Shown here: positions 8,899-18,168 of the stretch, piece by piece
Position numbering within the stretch: position 1 is the first letter of the stretch
Layout: each line of letters starts with the position of its first letter
From: Sinomicrobium sp.
Lineage (GTDB): Bacteria; Bacteroidota; Bacteroidia; Flavobacteriales; Flavobacteriaceae
Reading direction: 5' to 3'
NCBI GenBank assembly: GCA_029266035.1
Contig: JAJUFH010000001.1
Coordinates: 62,001-126,000, forward strand
DNA: 64,000 nucleotides
The notes under the pieces: model-generated
The model's database searches: none
Told to the model about the DNA's origin: nothing
Seen by the model: only the letters and a program-made list of their open reading frames with translations
Translations under genes and position numbers: made by a program

Positions 8899-9624
8899 CT
8901 ACTCCTTTTGCATATTCCTATAGGCTTCACTTTCTTGCACTAGAAGGTCTATGAGTTCAAATTCGTTTTCCTTTCGAAGTAAGGATTGTCTCGGTATCTT
9001 ACCGTCTAAGTAATAGAGAAAATCGTCTATTTTGTCTTGGGGAATTTTCAGGTCGAGCACAAAAAACTCATCGTCATACACTTGGCGAAGCACTTCGCTA
9101 ACTTTGAGCTGAATCTGCTGGTCTTCTTCTTTTTCCTTGACAAAAAGGGCTTTGAAGATATTGACAAAATTAACTCCGTTCTGCAAACGCTTTTCAGGAG
9201 TTGCCATGTTTTGAGCCTCTGTAGAATAGTCGTCAGCATATTCAAATTGCTTAAACTCCTCCCCTCTCAGTTCTAGAAATTTCTCCTCATTGTCTGGAGT
9301 TACCACTACCTCATCCAACGCATTGACTCGTTCATTAACCTCTACAACCAAACGGTTTTTATCGAGAATATCGCTGGTAATCTCCACTGTTTCCAATTTG
9401 TAATTCACCGCAGAAAACACCAAATGGTCTCCCTGTTTTACAAAGATTTCAAATTCGCCGTCCTTATTTGTTATCGTAGCTTTCTGTGTTTCTAAATTAA
9501 TCACATTTTGATTGGGCACGCTAGAATTTCTGTAAATCACTTTTCCGCGAAGTATTGTTCTTCCGTCTTGGGCACCAACGGTAAGGACACATAAAAATAG
9601 TAAGACGCTTAGTATTTTTTGCAT
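8899..9624 (-). CDS. Exported carboxypeptidase-regulatory-like domain protein (paralogue 1 of a tandem pair)
   Basis: 241 residues: signal peptide MQKILSVLLFLCVLTVGAQ, then a CarboxypepD_reg-like domain (LRGKVIYRNSS, TITNKDGEFEIFVKQGDHLV, VNERVNALDEVVV) and a C-terminal helical region with DEFFVLDLKIPQDKIDDFLYYL. The downstream paralogue has the matching PEEKIPDFLYYC segment at its C-terminus, so the pair shares both domains and arose by duplication. It is the first gene of the pair. No known enzymatic motif is present. Confidence 0.7.
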   Translation of the reverse strand: MQKILSVLLFLCVLTVGAQDGRTILRGKVIYRNSSVPNQNVINLETQKATITNKDGEFEIFVKQGDHLVFSAVNYKLETVEITSDILDKNRLVVEVNERVNALDEVVVTPDNEEKFLELRGEEFKQFEYADDYSTEAQNMATPEKRLQNGVNFVNIFKALFVKEKEEDQQIQLKVSEVLRQVYDDEFFVLDLKIPQDKIDDFLYYLDGKIPRQSLLRKENEFELIDLLVQESEAYRNMQKE

Positions 9625-9784
9625 GGAGCTTTTTTTGTTTCTACTTTAGCTTTAAAAGGCTTTCTTGTCTTTGCACTGGTAACCATTGCACAGCACAAGA
9701 ATACCGCAAATTAAACACTGTGGCAATTAATTTTTTGTTAAATGCCAGAATGTCAATTAAAAATACAAAAATCCCTGTCAACTG

Positions 9785-10522
9785 ATGAAAGAAGAGCAAA
9801 CAAATATCAGAAAATTAATCATAGCCAGTACATCTACCGTTCACGGAGGCTCCTATCTATCGTACATCTTGCCTCGATTGCAAACTTTTTTTGCCCATAC
9901 CGACGAGATTGTTTTTATCCCTTACGCCCGTCCGGGAGGAATTACACACGACGCCTACACTGAAATTGCGGCAAAGGGACTGGCTTCGATTGGCAAAAAA
10001 GTGGTCGGTTTACACCGTTTCCCCGATCCTATTCGAGCCATTCAAAATGCCAAAGCGGTATTTACCGGAGGAGGAAACACTTTTTTACTGGTAAAAGAGC
10101 TGTATGAAAACGGAATTATGGAGCCTCTAAAAACGGCTATATCAGGCGGACTTTCTTATTTTGGAACCAGTGCAGGAGCCAATATAACTGGGGTGAGTAT
10201 GCAAACCACCAACGATATGCCTATTGTATACCCACCTTCTTTCGACACGCTTGGAGCGGTTTCCTTCAACATCAATCCGCACTATCTCGACCCGGATACC
10301 CAAAGCACTCATATGGGAGAAACACGGGAAAAACGTATCGCAGAATTTCACAAGCTCAATCCGCAAGCCGTGGTAGGTTTGCGCGAGGGCAGCTGGCTCT
10401 TTGTTTCTGGCAAAAGTATCATCCTTGAAGGCGACTTGTCGGCAAGGATATTCGAACAGGGTAAAGAAGCATACGAACTAGCCGGAGGATCGCAACTTTC
10501 TTTTCTGGAGTATGCAGATTAA
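9785..10522 (+). CDS. pepE: Peptidase E (alpha-aspartyl dipeptidase, family S51)
   Basis: 245 residues, close to the usual length of about 230-240. PepE hydrolyses dipeptides with N-terminal aspartate. The class-I glutamine-amidotransferase-like fold is indicated by TGGGNTFLLVKEL, the nucleophile-elbow serine in FGTSAGAN and the catalytic histidine in NINPHYLDPD. There is no signal peptide, so it is cytosolic. Its last 4 bp overlap the 3' end of the convergent SMR gene. Confidence 0.9.
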   Translation: MKEEQTNIRKLIIASTSTVHGGSYLSYILPRLQTFFAHTDEIVFIPYARPGGITHDAYTEIAAKGLASIGKKVVGLHRFPDPIRAIQNAKAVFTGGGNTFLLVKELYENGIMEPLKTAISGGLSYFGTSAGANITGVSMQTTNDMPIVYPPSFDTLGAVSFNINPHYLDPDTQSTHMGETREKRIAEFHKLNPQAVVGLREGSWLFVSGKSIILEGDLSARIFEQGKEAYELAGGSQLSFLEYAD

Positions 10523-10845
10523 TTTGAAACAAATTTAAGACCGACAATAGAAGCTACTAGGGTTGTGATAAAAAACAATCGCCAAAAATCTGCAGGTTCC
10601 TTAAAAAACAGTATCCCCATTAGCACTGTTCCCACAGCCCCGATGCCTGTCCACACTGCATAGGCTGTACCCATAGGTAAGACTAAGGTAGCGCGATATA
10701 ACAAGTACATACTCACCGTAAGCGATATAAAGAAACCGGCGATCCAGAGATAGGAAGACATGCCGGTAGCTTCTTTGGCCTTACCTAAGCAAAAGGTAAA
10801 TCCCACTTCAAACAACCCGCCGATAATGAGAATAATCCAATGCAT
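10519..10845 (-). CDS. sugE: Small multidrug resistance family exporter, SugE/Gdx-like
   Basis: 108 residues with four hydrophobic helices, the SMR architecture of an antiparallel dimer. The key glutamate is in helix 1 (GGLFEVGF) and the GTAYAVWTGIGAVG signature is present. The sequence is closer to SugE/Gdx guanidinium exporters than to EmrE, but the substrate is inferred. No guanidine riboswitch was recognised upstream. The cyclotransferase gene lies just upstream on the same strand (18-bp gap). Confidence 0.85.
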   Translation of the reverse strand: MHWIILIIGGLFEVGFTFCLGKAKEATGMSSYLWIAGFFISLTVSMYLLYRATLVLPMGTAYAVWTGIGAVGTVLMGILFFKEPADFWRLFFITTLVASIVGLKFVSN

Positions 10846-10863
10846 AATCCAATTTGATTTTAT

Positions 10864-11892
10864 TTACTTTGAAGTAATTTTTATCTCGAAAATCTTGTCC
10901 CAGTTCTTTCCGGTGACAAAAAAAGTATCGCGCTTCGGAAAATAAGCAATACCGTTCAACACGTCGAGATCGGGCTTTTGCGTTACTTTATCTTTTAATC
11001 CTCTGAGGTCTACAACGCCTTCTATAACTCCGTTATCGGGATTGATAATCATTACTCCTTCCTTTTGCCAGGTATTGGCGTATATCCTATCGTGAGCGTA
11101 TTCCAGCTCATTGGCCATCGAAAACACCGAAGTATTGGTGACTGTTTCTATATGTCCCGTTTCCTCTAGTGTTTCCGGGTCCAGTATCCAGATTTTGGAG
11201 GTGCCATCACTCTTAAATATTCGTGTACCGTCGTTACACAGCCCCCATCCCTCCTTGCTTTTTCCGTAATTAAATTCTTTGATCAACTCAAAATTCATAT
11301 CGTAAACCAACCCCTTACCTTCCCTCCAGGTAAGTTGATAAATCCTGTCGTTCATAATGGTGAGCCCTTCACCAAATAAGCTCTGATCCAAGGATATCTT
11401 TTTCAATACCTCCCCTGTTGTATAATTGGATTTTCTCAGCGACGAATACCCGTGTCTTCCGGTACTTTCATAGAGCGTATCCTTGTAAAATTCAAGTCCT
11501 TGGGTAAAAGCCTCTCCGTCGTGAGGATATTCTTTTACAATCTCATAGCCATACAATTCAGGAGCCTTGTCTGCCAATATGGTTATCGGTACAGATATAC
11601 TGTCTGAATCATCACCGTAATAGACTGTAGCCACTATTTTCTGATGTCCTAAGGGAATGCCTTTCAGACTAATTCCTCCTTCTTCTTTCGGTAGAGAAAT
11701 GCCATTTACCGCATAGGCTACTGAATCGACAGGGATGTCTTTTTTGGAAGTTACCTTTAACCTTACAGGCTTGTTGTACACTACCTTTTCTCCACCTTCT
11801 ACAGCTACCGAAAAACGTCGGGAAGAGGCGTGTTCTCCATTACAGGCAACAAAAAAACAGATCAGGATATTGATATTAAACCACTTAAGCAT
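10864..11892 (-). CDS. Glutaminyl-peptide cyclotransferase, predicted lipoprotein
   Basis: 342 residues. The N-terminus is a type II signal peptide ending at FFVAC, so a lipoprotein at the envelope. Residues about 25-105 look like an Ig-like beta domain. The rest is the plant/bacterial-type glutamine cyclotransferase beta-propeller, with AFTQGLEFYKDTLYESTG, the GEGLTIMNDRIYQLTW repeat and a C-terminal LNGIAYFPKRDTFFVTGK blade. The enzyme converts N-terminal glutamine to pyroglutamate. It may be co-transcribed with the downstream SMR gene. Confidence 0.87.
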   Translation of the reverse strand: MLKWFNINILICFFVACNGEHASSRRFSVAVEGGEKVVYNKPVRLKVTSKKDIPVDSVAYAVNGISLPKEEGGISLKGIPLGHQKIVATVYYGDDSDSISVPITILADKAPELYGYEIVKEYPHDGEAFTQGLEFYKDTLYESTGRHGYSSLRKSNYTTGEVLKKISLDQSLFGEGLTIMNDRIYQLTWREGKGLVYDMNFELIKEFNYGKSKEGWGLCNDGTRIFKSDGTSKIWILDPETLEETGHIETVTNTSVFSMANELEYAHDRIYANTWQKEGVMIINPDNGVIEGVVDLRGLKDKVTQKPDLDVLNGIAYFPKRDTFFVTGKNWDKIFEIKITSK

Positions 11893-11976
11893 CTCTCGTG
11901 ATATTTACCTTTGAGGGGACCAATTTATTCAATAAAATTAAAACGGAGAAAACTTTTAGTAAATATAAAAAAGTAA

Positions 11977-11984
11977 TACCTTTG
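11977..11984 (+). promoter_or_regulatory. Promoter -7 box of the SRP RNA gene
   Basis: TACCTTTG fits TAnnTTTG and ends 5 bp before the 5' end of the SRP RNA, the correct spacing to a start near 11990. A TTT triplet lies at the -33 distance in place of TTG. Confidence 0.7.
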
Positions 11985-11989
11985 CAACC

Positions 11990-12083
11990 GGCAAGTCCTA
12001 CACGACCAGCTCCTGCAAAATCCCCCAGGGTGGGAACGCAGCAAGGGTATGTGGTCGCAGCGGTGCGATGTAGGTAGCTTGCC
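11990..12083 (+). ncRNA. ffs: Small bacterial signal recognition particle RNA (4.5S type)
   Basis: Contains the conserved apical domain of SRP RNA (CTGCAAAATCCCCCAGGG ... GGGAACGCAGCAAGGGTA) that binds Ffh, closed by an outer stem GGCAAG/CTTGCC and an inner helix with ACGACC/GGTCGC. T7 follows at 12084-12090 as the terminator. At about 94 nt it is a small SRP RNA without an Alu domain. It is flanked by the divergent cyclotransferase gene and by sbcD. Confidence 0.95.
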
Positions 12084-12192
12084 TTTTTTTGTGCTCTAAA
12101 GTCACCTCCTTACAGATTGTTTTTTCCTGTCAAAACAGTTATCTTGCATCGACAATCGGGTGGCAAAATACCCATGTAAATCTCCTGCTATC

Positions 12193-13431
12193 ATGAAGAT
12201 TCTCCATACTGCCGACTGGCATATTGGCCAGCTCTTTCACGAATACGACCGGACCTACGAACACCGTAAATTTCTGGAATGGCTGGAAATCGTCTTAAGG
12301 GAAGAAAAAGTAGATGTACTGTTGATCAGCGGAGATGTTTTCGACCTGTCAAATCCCTCCGCCGCCTCGGTGAGATTGTTTTACAGTTTTCTCAGTCGCA
12401 CTACTGCGGCCTGCCCAAACCTCCAGGTGATTATCACTGCGGGAAATCACGATTCAGCTTCTCGCTTAGAATCGCCTAAACCACTATTAGAATCCTCCAA
12501 TATCCATATTGTAGGAGTGGTAGAAAAGAAGAGTGACGGCTCAATAGACTACGACAAACTACTCATTCCCATACGAGGGAAAAACGGAGAGACGGAAGCT
12601 TGGTGTATGGCCGTTCCCTTTTTGCGAATGGGCGACTACCCTCCGGTGGCAAACAGTACTAACCCTTATGCCGATGGGGTTGCAACCCTATACAACTCGC
12701 TCTATAATTATCTCCGTGAGGAAAAACAGCAGAAACAGCCTGTTATTGCAATGGGGCACCTTCACGCTCGCCAGGCAGAAATAAGCGATATGGACAAATC
12801 GGAGCGTCTTATCATGGGAGGAGTGGAATGTGTATCGGCATCGGCCTTTCCCGAAGGCATCTGTTATGTAGCTCTCGGACATATCCACAAAGCGCAGCGC
12901 ATAGGGGCAAAAGAACATGTGAGATACAGCGGAAGTCCGATTCCCATGTCGTTCTCAGAGGTAAACTACAAGCATCAGGTCATGGTATTTGAGCTGGAAG
13001 GCAAGACTGTTGAAAATATTCAAAGCTTGGAAATTCCCGTGTCGACACCCCTCAAAAGAATTCCCGCTGTTCCGGAAAGTCTAGACGATGTACTCAGTGC
13101 AATTTCCCAGCTTCCAAATACATCCGACACCGATACTCCCCCCCCTTATCTCGAAGTAAGAGTATTACTGGAAGGACCAGAACCCTCCCTGCGACACCGC
13201 ATTGAAACCGCTCTTCAGAGCAAAAACGTTCGCCTCACCCGGATAGATGTACACTATACTAGTGTGGATAAAAAGAATAACAATACCCCAAACAATCCGG
13301 AACAATTACAGGAATTACAACCTCTCCAAATCCTTGAAAAAACATACCACTCCAAGTATGGCAATACACTGCCAGACGATCTGAAAAAATTGTTTCAACA
13401 CCTCAGTGCAGAACTCGCAGAGCAGGAATAG
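12193..13431 (+). CDS. sbcD: Exonuclease SbcCD, nuclease subunit SbcD (Mre11-like)
   Basis: 412 residues from ATG 12193, which gives the classic MKILHTADWHIGQ start; an in-frame ATG at 12160 would add 11 unlikely residues. The calcineurin-like phosphoesterase motifs are all present: DWHIG, GDVFD, GNHDSASRL, MGHLHAR and LGHIHKAQ, which bind two Mn ions. SbcD is the nuclease partner of SbcC and cleaves hairpins and blocked DNA ends. sbcC starts 54 bp downstream, so the two form an operon. Confidence 0.95.
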   Translation: MKILHTADWHIGQLFHEYDRTYEHRKFLEWLEIVLREEKVDVLLISGDVFDLSNPSAASVRLFYSFLSRTTAACPNLQVIITAGNHDSASRLESPKPLLESSNIHIVGVVEKKSDGSIDYDKLLIPIRGKNGETEAWCMAVPFLRMGDYPPVANSTNPYADGVATLYNSLYNYLREEKQQKQPVIAMGHLHARQAEISDMDKSERLIMGGVECVSASAFPEGICYVALGHIHKAQRIGAKEHVRYSGSPIPMSFSEVNYKHQVMVFELEGKTVENIQSLEIPVSTPLKRIPAVPESLDDVLSAISQLPNTSDTDTPPPYLEVRVLLEGPEPSLRHRIETALQSKNVRLTRIDVHYTSVDKKNNNTPNNPEQLQELQPLQILEKTYHSKYGNTLPDDLKKLFQHLSAELAEQE

Positions 13432-13485
13432 AGCTGAAGCAAAAACACTTTTATCCTCAAAGCTATTTTAATCGACCCTATTTGA

Positions 13486-16400
13486 ATGAAAATACTCAGT
13501 GTACGCATCAAGAACCTCGCTTCCCTAGAAGGAATTACGGAAATAGACTTTACCGAAGAACCGCTAAGGTCGGCCGGGATCTTTGCCATCACCGGACCTA
13601 CCGGTGCCGGAAAATCTACCATACTCGATGCCCTGTGCCTGGCATTGTACGCAAAAACGCCTCGATACCGGACAGCTGAAGGGGGAATTGACATCAACGA
13701 TGTAGGCGAACACACCATAAAACAGGGCGATGTTAGGGGGATTCTAAGAGACGGTACTACAGACGGTTTTGCAGAGGTCGATTTTGAAGGAGTGGACAAA
13801 CAGCTGTACCGCGCTACATGGAGTGTAAGAAGAGCGTACAACCGTCCCGACGGAAGCCTGCAACCCTACGACATAAAGCTGAAAAACATCAGTAATCGCA
13901 CCGATATTCCGGGAAGAAAAATGGAAATTCTGGAAGAAATCGAACGCTGTGTAGGTCTCAATTTCGAACAATTCACCCGATCTGTCCTCCTAGCTCAGGG
14001 TGATTTTACCGCCTTTCTAAAAGCTGGAAAAGACGAGAAATCAGCTCTGTTGGAAAAACTGACCGGAACCTATGTGTACTCGCAGATTTCCAAACGGGTT
14101 TACGAAAATTACAAAGAGCAGGAACAATTGCTGCGCGACTTGCGCGTCAGGCACGAAAACACCGCAATACTCTCCCCGGAAGAAATTACAAAATTACTGG
14201 AACTCAAAAAGGAAAGCGAAACTGCTGCTGAACTACAGCAAAAGGAAGAAGAAGAACTATCCAAAGAACTCAGTTGGCACGAGAAAGACAATTCACTGCA
14301 ACAGGAACAAGATAAAGCCGTTCAAGCATATCAACGGGCACAGCTAATTCGGAATGAGGCAGCTCCAAGAGAGCAATTACTCGACAAGCTAACCCGATTC
14401 CAAACCGTAAAACCTGCCGTAGACAACCTTAAATACATCCGTGAGCAACTGCAATCAAAACAGCAACAACTACAGGAGATTTCAAATAAGCTCACAGCGC
14501 TATCAGAACAAAAGAGCAAACTCAAACAACAATCCGATCAGATAGCATCCCGTTTGAAATCGGCCCTCAAAACTCAGGAAGAAACACGTCCATTAATCAG
14601 CAAGGCTAGAGATGCAGATATCAGAATTTTTGAGTTCAAAAAACAGCTAGACCAAGCGCAGAAAGAAAGTGAAGAAGCAAAAGGAGAATACAACCGCCAA
14701 AAGGACAAATTAGCCATACACACCCGCAATACGCAAGCTATACAAAACCGGCTAGACCAAATCGACCGCTGGTTAAAAGAGCATCAGTCCAGAAGAACAG
14801 TAGCCGAAGAACAGCAGTTTATCATCTCCAAGCTAAAAGATGCAGAAGTATCTCTGAGGGAGATACACTCTCTGCAATTACAACTACGAGACCTTCAAGG
14901 TAAACAAGAAAAAGTCTGTAAGGAACAAGACAGCCTTTCGCAAAGTCAAAAAACAATCCTCAACACACTGCAAAAACTTAAAGAGCACTGCAAAACACTG
15001 CAACAGACATTATCGCAAATCGATATTGCCACACTTGAAAAAGAACGCGACCGCCTTCATTCCACAGCCACAGATCTCAACACTTTAGCACTGCAATGGA
15101 ACATTTGGCATGAGCACTTACAGCAAAAGAGTGCTACAGCGGAAAGGCTCGACGAGGAACGCAAAGCATACACTGAAAAAAGAGAACTGCTCTCTGCAAC
15201 TACAAAGGAACTAGAAACAGCTACTGTGAAACACGATACTTCCGGGAAAATTCTGGAAAAAGCCAAGTTGACCGTTTCAGAAAATACCGACCGACTACGT
15301 CAAAGCCTAAGTCCGGGCGAAGCCTGTCCGGTATGTGGAAGTACCGAGCATCCTTATGCTGTGCACTCTCCCCTATCCGACAGACTATTGGAAGATTTAG
15401 AAACAGAGCATAGAAACGCTAAAGAACAACGCGATTCCCTGTTGGGAGCATACAACAAACTGGAACAAGCCATAGCGTTCCACAAAGCAAACATCCCTCT
15501 ACTCAAAGCTGAGCTCTCATCGGAAGACGAAAAGATACGACAGGCAGAAGAAAAATGCCGGAACTCTGATGTCTACACCTCTCTGATTGCCCTCCCCGAA
15601 GATCGCAGATCAGAATGGATACAAGAAAAACAGAGCAGACAAAAAGAAAAACTAAAAATACTGGAGCAACAGATTAAAGCATACAACATCACCAAAAAAC
15701 AATTGGAAGATGAAAAAGATAAACTAGAACAAAAACGATTGGAACTCTCTGCAGTAGAGAAGGAAATTAACGAGAAAGAAAAAGAACGCTCACTCGGAGA
15801 AGAAAAACTAGCCAGCCGAAGTCGAGAAGAACAAAAACTCACGACAGACTTACAACAAACCCGAAAGCTGCTCAAGCCGTATTTCCCTTCTGAGGAATGG
15901 TATGGACATTGGCAAAATAATCCGGAAACCTTTGTCGAGTGCATTGTCGAATTTGCCCGTGAATGGAAAACGCGTGCCGAAGAGCTGAGTTCCCGACAAC
16001 GCGAGCTTGACGTGGCCAAAACCGACCAAAAACACCTCGAAGAACAGTTGGCACTTTCGGAAAAAACAGCAAAGCTAAAAACACAACAACTGTTAGATCT
16101 GCAATCGCAATACAACCAAATGCTCCAAAAACGCCGTTCACTTCTACAGGGCAAGGCAGCTGATGAGGTAGAAACTGAACTTGAACATAAGCTATCAAAT
16201 GTACGAGAAGAACAGGAAAGTATCACCACTGTTTTCAACGAACTCAACCATAAACAAGCCGGTGAAAACACTCGGGGTGAAGAAGTAAAAAAAGAAATCG
16301 AAAGGCTACAAGGACAGGAGAGCAAATACGCATCTGAAATCGACTTATGGCTGGAATCACAGCCGGAACAACACTCCAAAAAACTGACTATAGAGGAGTT

Positions 16401-17217
16401 AGAACCCCTGCTCGAGTATTCTTATGAGTGGATAGAAGAAGAGCGAAATGCTCTTCACGAGCTGACCAACGCTGTAAATCAAGCGGCATCTATAGTGACT
16501 GAAAGGCGCAAAGCATTAGAACATCACAGAAGCCAACGCCCTTCCAAGCGATCGGAAGAAGAAGTGGTACAACTGCGCAATGCGGTTAGGAAAACACGGG
16601 AAGAACACAAAACCAAGATCGCCGAGATCAATTACAAGCTTAGAGATGACGAAAAACTCAAACAGGGACTTTCCCAGATTTTAAAAGATATTGAAAAACG
16701 GCAGCTCGTTTTCGACAACTGGGCAAAACTCAATGAGGTCATCGGGTCGGCAGACGGTAAGAAGTTTCGGCAAATCGCCCAAGAATACACCCTCGACTTA
16801 CTGCTCGGCTATGCCAATGTACACTTAGAAGTACTCAGTAAACGCTATGTATTGCAGCGTATCCCAGATTCGCTGGGACTACAGGTATTGGACAAGGATA
16901 TGGGAGATGAAATCCGCACTGTTTACTCCCTTTCCGGAGGGGAGTCCTTTCTGGTTTCTCTCGCCTTGGCCCTCGCCTTGGCCTCGCTGTCTTCTACTCG
17001 TATGAAAGTGGAGTCGCTGTTTATAGACGAAGGTTTCGGCTCACTCGATCCATCTACTTTAAACATCGCTATGGACGCCCTAGAACGCCTACACAATCAG
17101 GGGCGAAAAGTAGGGGTAATCTCCCACGTTCAGGAAATGACAGAACGCATTCCCGTACGTATCAATGTGCGGAAACAGCGAAACGGCAAGAGCAAGGTGG
17201 AAGTAAGTGGGTGGTAA
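13486..17217 (+). CDS. sbcC: Exonuclease SbcCD, ATPase subunit SbcC (Rad50-like)
   Basis: A 1243-residue SMC-like ATPase. The N-terminal head has Walker A GPTGAGKST at residues 37-45 and a Q-loop in LLAQGDFTAFLKA. Long coiled-coil arms rich in Glu, Gln and Lys flank a zinc hook CPVC (Cys614, Cys617). The C-terminal head has the ABC signature LSGGESFLVSLALALA, Walker B LFIDEGFGSLD and a switch His in GVISHV. The pair opens DNA hairpins and processes double-strand breaks. It converges with the ppx-like gene, with 2 bp between the stop codons. Confidence 0.96.
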   Translation: MKILSVRIKNLASLEGITEIDFTEEPLRSAGIFAITGPTGAGKSTILDALCLALYAKTPRYRTAEGGIDINDVGEHTIKQGDVRGILRDGTTDGFAEVDFEGVDKQLYRATWSVRRAYNRPDGSLQPYDIKLKNISNRTDIPGRKMEILEEIERCVGLNFEQFTRSVLLAQGDFTAFLKAGKDEKSALLEKLTGTYVYSQISKRVYENYKEQEQLLRDLRVRHENTAILSPEEITKLLELKKESETAAELQQKEEEELSKELSWHEKDNSLQQEQDKAVQAYQRAQLIRNEAAPREQLLDKLTRFQTVKPAVDNLKYIREQLQSKQQQLQEISNKLTALSEQKSKLKQQSDQIASRLKSALKTQEETRPLISKARDADIRIFEFKKQLDQAQKESEEAKGEYNRQKDKLAIHTRNTQAIQNRLDQIDRWLKEHQSRRTVAEEQQFIISKLKDAEVSLREIHSLQLQLRDLQGKQEKVCKEQDSLSQSQKTILNTLQKLKEHCKTLQQTLSQIDIATLEKERDRLHSTATDLNTLALQWNIWHEHLQQKSATAERLDEERKAYTEKRELLSATTKELETATVKHDTSGKILEKAKLTVSENTDRLRQSLSPGEACPVCGSTEHPYAVHSPLSDRLLEDLETEHRNAKEQRDSLLGAYNKLEQAIAFHKANIPLLKAELSSEDEKIRQAEEKCRNSDVYTSLIALPEDRRSEWIQEKQSRQKEKLKILEQQIKAYNITKKQLEDEKDKLEQKRLELSAVEKEINEKEKERSLGEEKLASRSREEQKLTTDLQQTRKLLKPYFPSEEWYGHWQNNPETFVECIVEFAREWKTRAEELSSRQRELDVAKTDQKHLEEQLALSEKTAKLKTQQLLDLQSQYNQMLQKRRSLLQGKAADEVETELEHKLSNVREEQESITTVFNELNHKQAGENTRGEEVKKEIERLQGQESKYASEIDLWLESQPEQHSKKLTIEELEPLLEYSYEWIEEERNALHELTNAVNQAASIVTERRKALEHHRSQRPSKRSEEEVVQLRNAVRKTREEHKTKIAEINYKLRDDEKLKQGLSQILKDIEKRQLVFDNWAKLNEVIGSADGKKFRQIAQEYTLDLLLGYANVHLEVLSKRYVLQRIPDSLGLQVLDKDMGDEIRTVYSLSGGESFLVSLALALALASLSSTRMKVESLFIDEGFGSLDPSTLNIAMDALERLHNQGRKVGVISHVQEMTERIPVRINVRKQRNGKSKVEVSGW

Positions 17218-17219
17218 GC

Positions 17220-18116
17220 CTAGTTCGAATTTTCACTAAAGTAAAGCAATTTGACGATTCCGTCAGAAAGTCCAATTTTAGGCACGTGTATTTTCTTTGC
17301 CCCACTCCATTTGGTCGCAGAAAGAAAAAGACGTGTAGCAGGAATGATTACATCGGCTCGGTCGGGATTGAGCCCTAGCTCTGAAATACGATCTTCATAG
17401 CTTATGCTCTGTAAAAATTGGTATTGTGCATTCAGCCAAATATACGACAAGGGCACCCCAGGTTCCCTGCCCGACATCTTGTAAAGTTTATTGATGTTTC
17501 CCCCTGATCCTATAAGAGATAGGTTTTTGAGTTTACGAGTATTGTTCTTTATCCATTTTTCAATCTCCTTCCAGACATTGTCCTCCACAATTTCGTTCAA
17601 CAGCCGTACTGTCCCTATTTTAAAAGACTTAGACATGGCAATTTTGCCGTGGGTAAAAATGGTAAATTCTGTACTTCCACCTCCCACATCTACGTAGAGA
17701 TACGAATTTTCACTGTCTATAAATTCGTGTAAGTCAGTAGAAGCAATAATGGCCGCTTCTTTTCTACCGTCGATAATCTCTATATGTATTCCCGATTTTC
17801 TTTCTATCTCCTCGGCCAATTCGTTGCCGTTATTTGCCTCTCTCATTGCCGAAGTAGCACAAGCCCTGTACTTTTCCACTCCGTGTACTTTCATCAGGAG
17901 TTTAAAAGCCTTCATGGCCTCTATCATTCTCAAGCTGTTGGCCTCCGAGATTTCTCCTACAGTAAAGGAATCCTGTCCGAGTCGGATAGGAACCCTTACC
18001 AAAGAGCTCTTTCTAAACTGAGGTTCTTTTCCTTCTTCTTCAATGACGTTATTTATAAGCAGCCTCACGCCATTTGAACCTATATCTATTGCTGCAAATT
18101 TTCTAATCCTCATCAT
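17220..18116 (-). CDS. Ppx/GppA phosphatase domain protein (exopolyphosphatase-like)
   Basis: 298 residues, about the length of a minimal two-subdomain Ppx/GppA actin-fold protein without the C-terminal HD domain of E. coli Ppx. Phosphate-1 loop AAIDIGSNGVRLL and phosphate-2 region YVDVGGGSTEF are present, as is SLIGSGGNINKL. The family degrades polyphosphate and/or removes the 5' phosphate of pppGpp. It is downstream of ppk1 and the sixA-like gene on the same strand, so a polyphosphate role is favoured. The start may be the second Met at 18113. Confidence 0.85.
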   Translation of the reverse strand: MMRIRKFAAIDIGSNGVRLLINNVIEEEGKEPQFRKSSLVRVPIRLGQDSFTVGEISEANSLRMIEAMKAFKLLMKVHGVEKYRACATSAMREANNGNELAEEIERKSGIHIEIIDGRKEAAIIASTDLHEFIDSENSYLYVDVGGGSTEFTIFTHGKIAMSKSFKIGTVRLLNEIVEDNVWKEIEKWIKNNTRKLKNLSLIGSGGNINKLYKMSGREPGVPLSYIWLNAQYQFLQSISYEDRISELGLNPDRADVIIPATRLFLSATKWSGAKKIHVPKIGLSDGIVKLLYFSENSN

Positions 18117-18168
18117 AACAAGCTATTCCCCCTCTGCACTTTTGGTTGAGATCAAAGGGTTTGGTGTT

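Noticed and set aside
11906-11913. Second TACCTTTG upstream of ffs
   Set aside because: It is about 77 bp before the RNA 5' end, whereas the box at 11977 has the correct spacing; probably chance.
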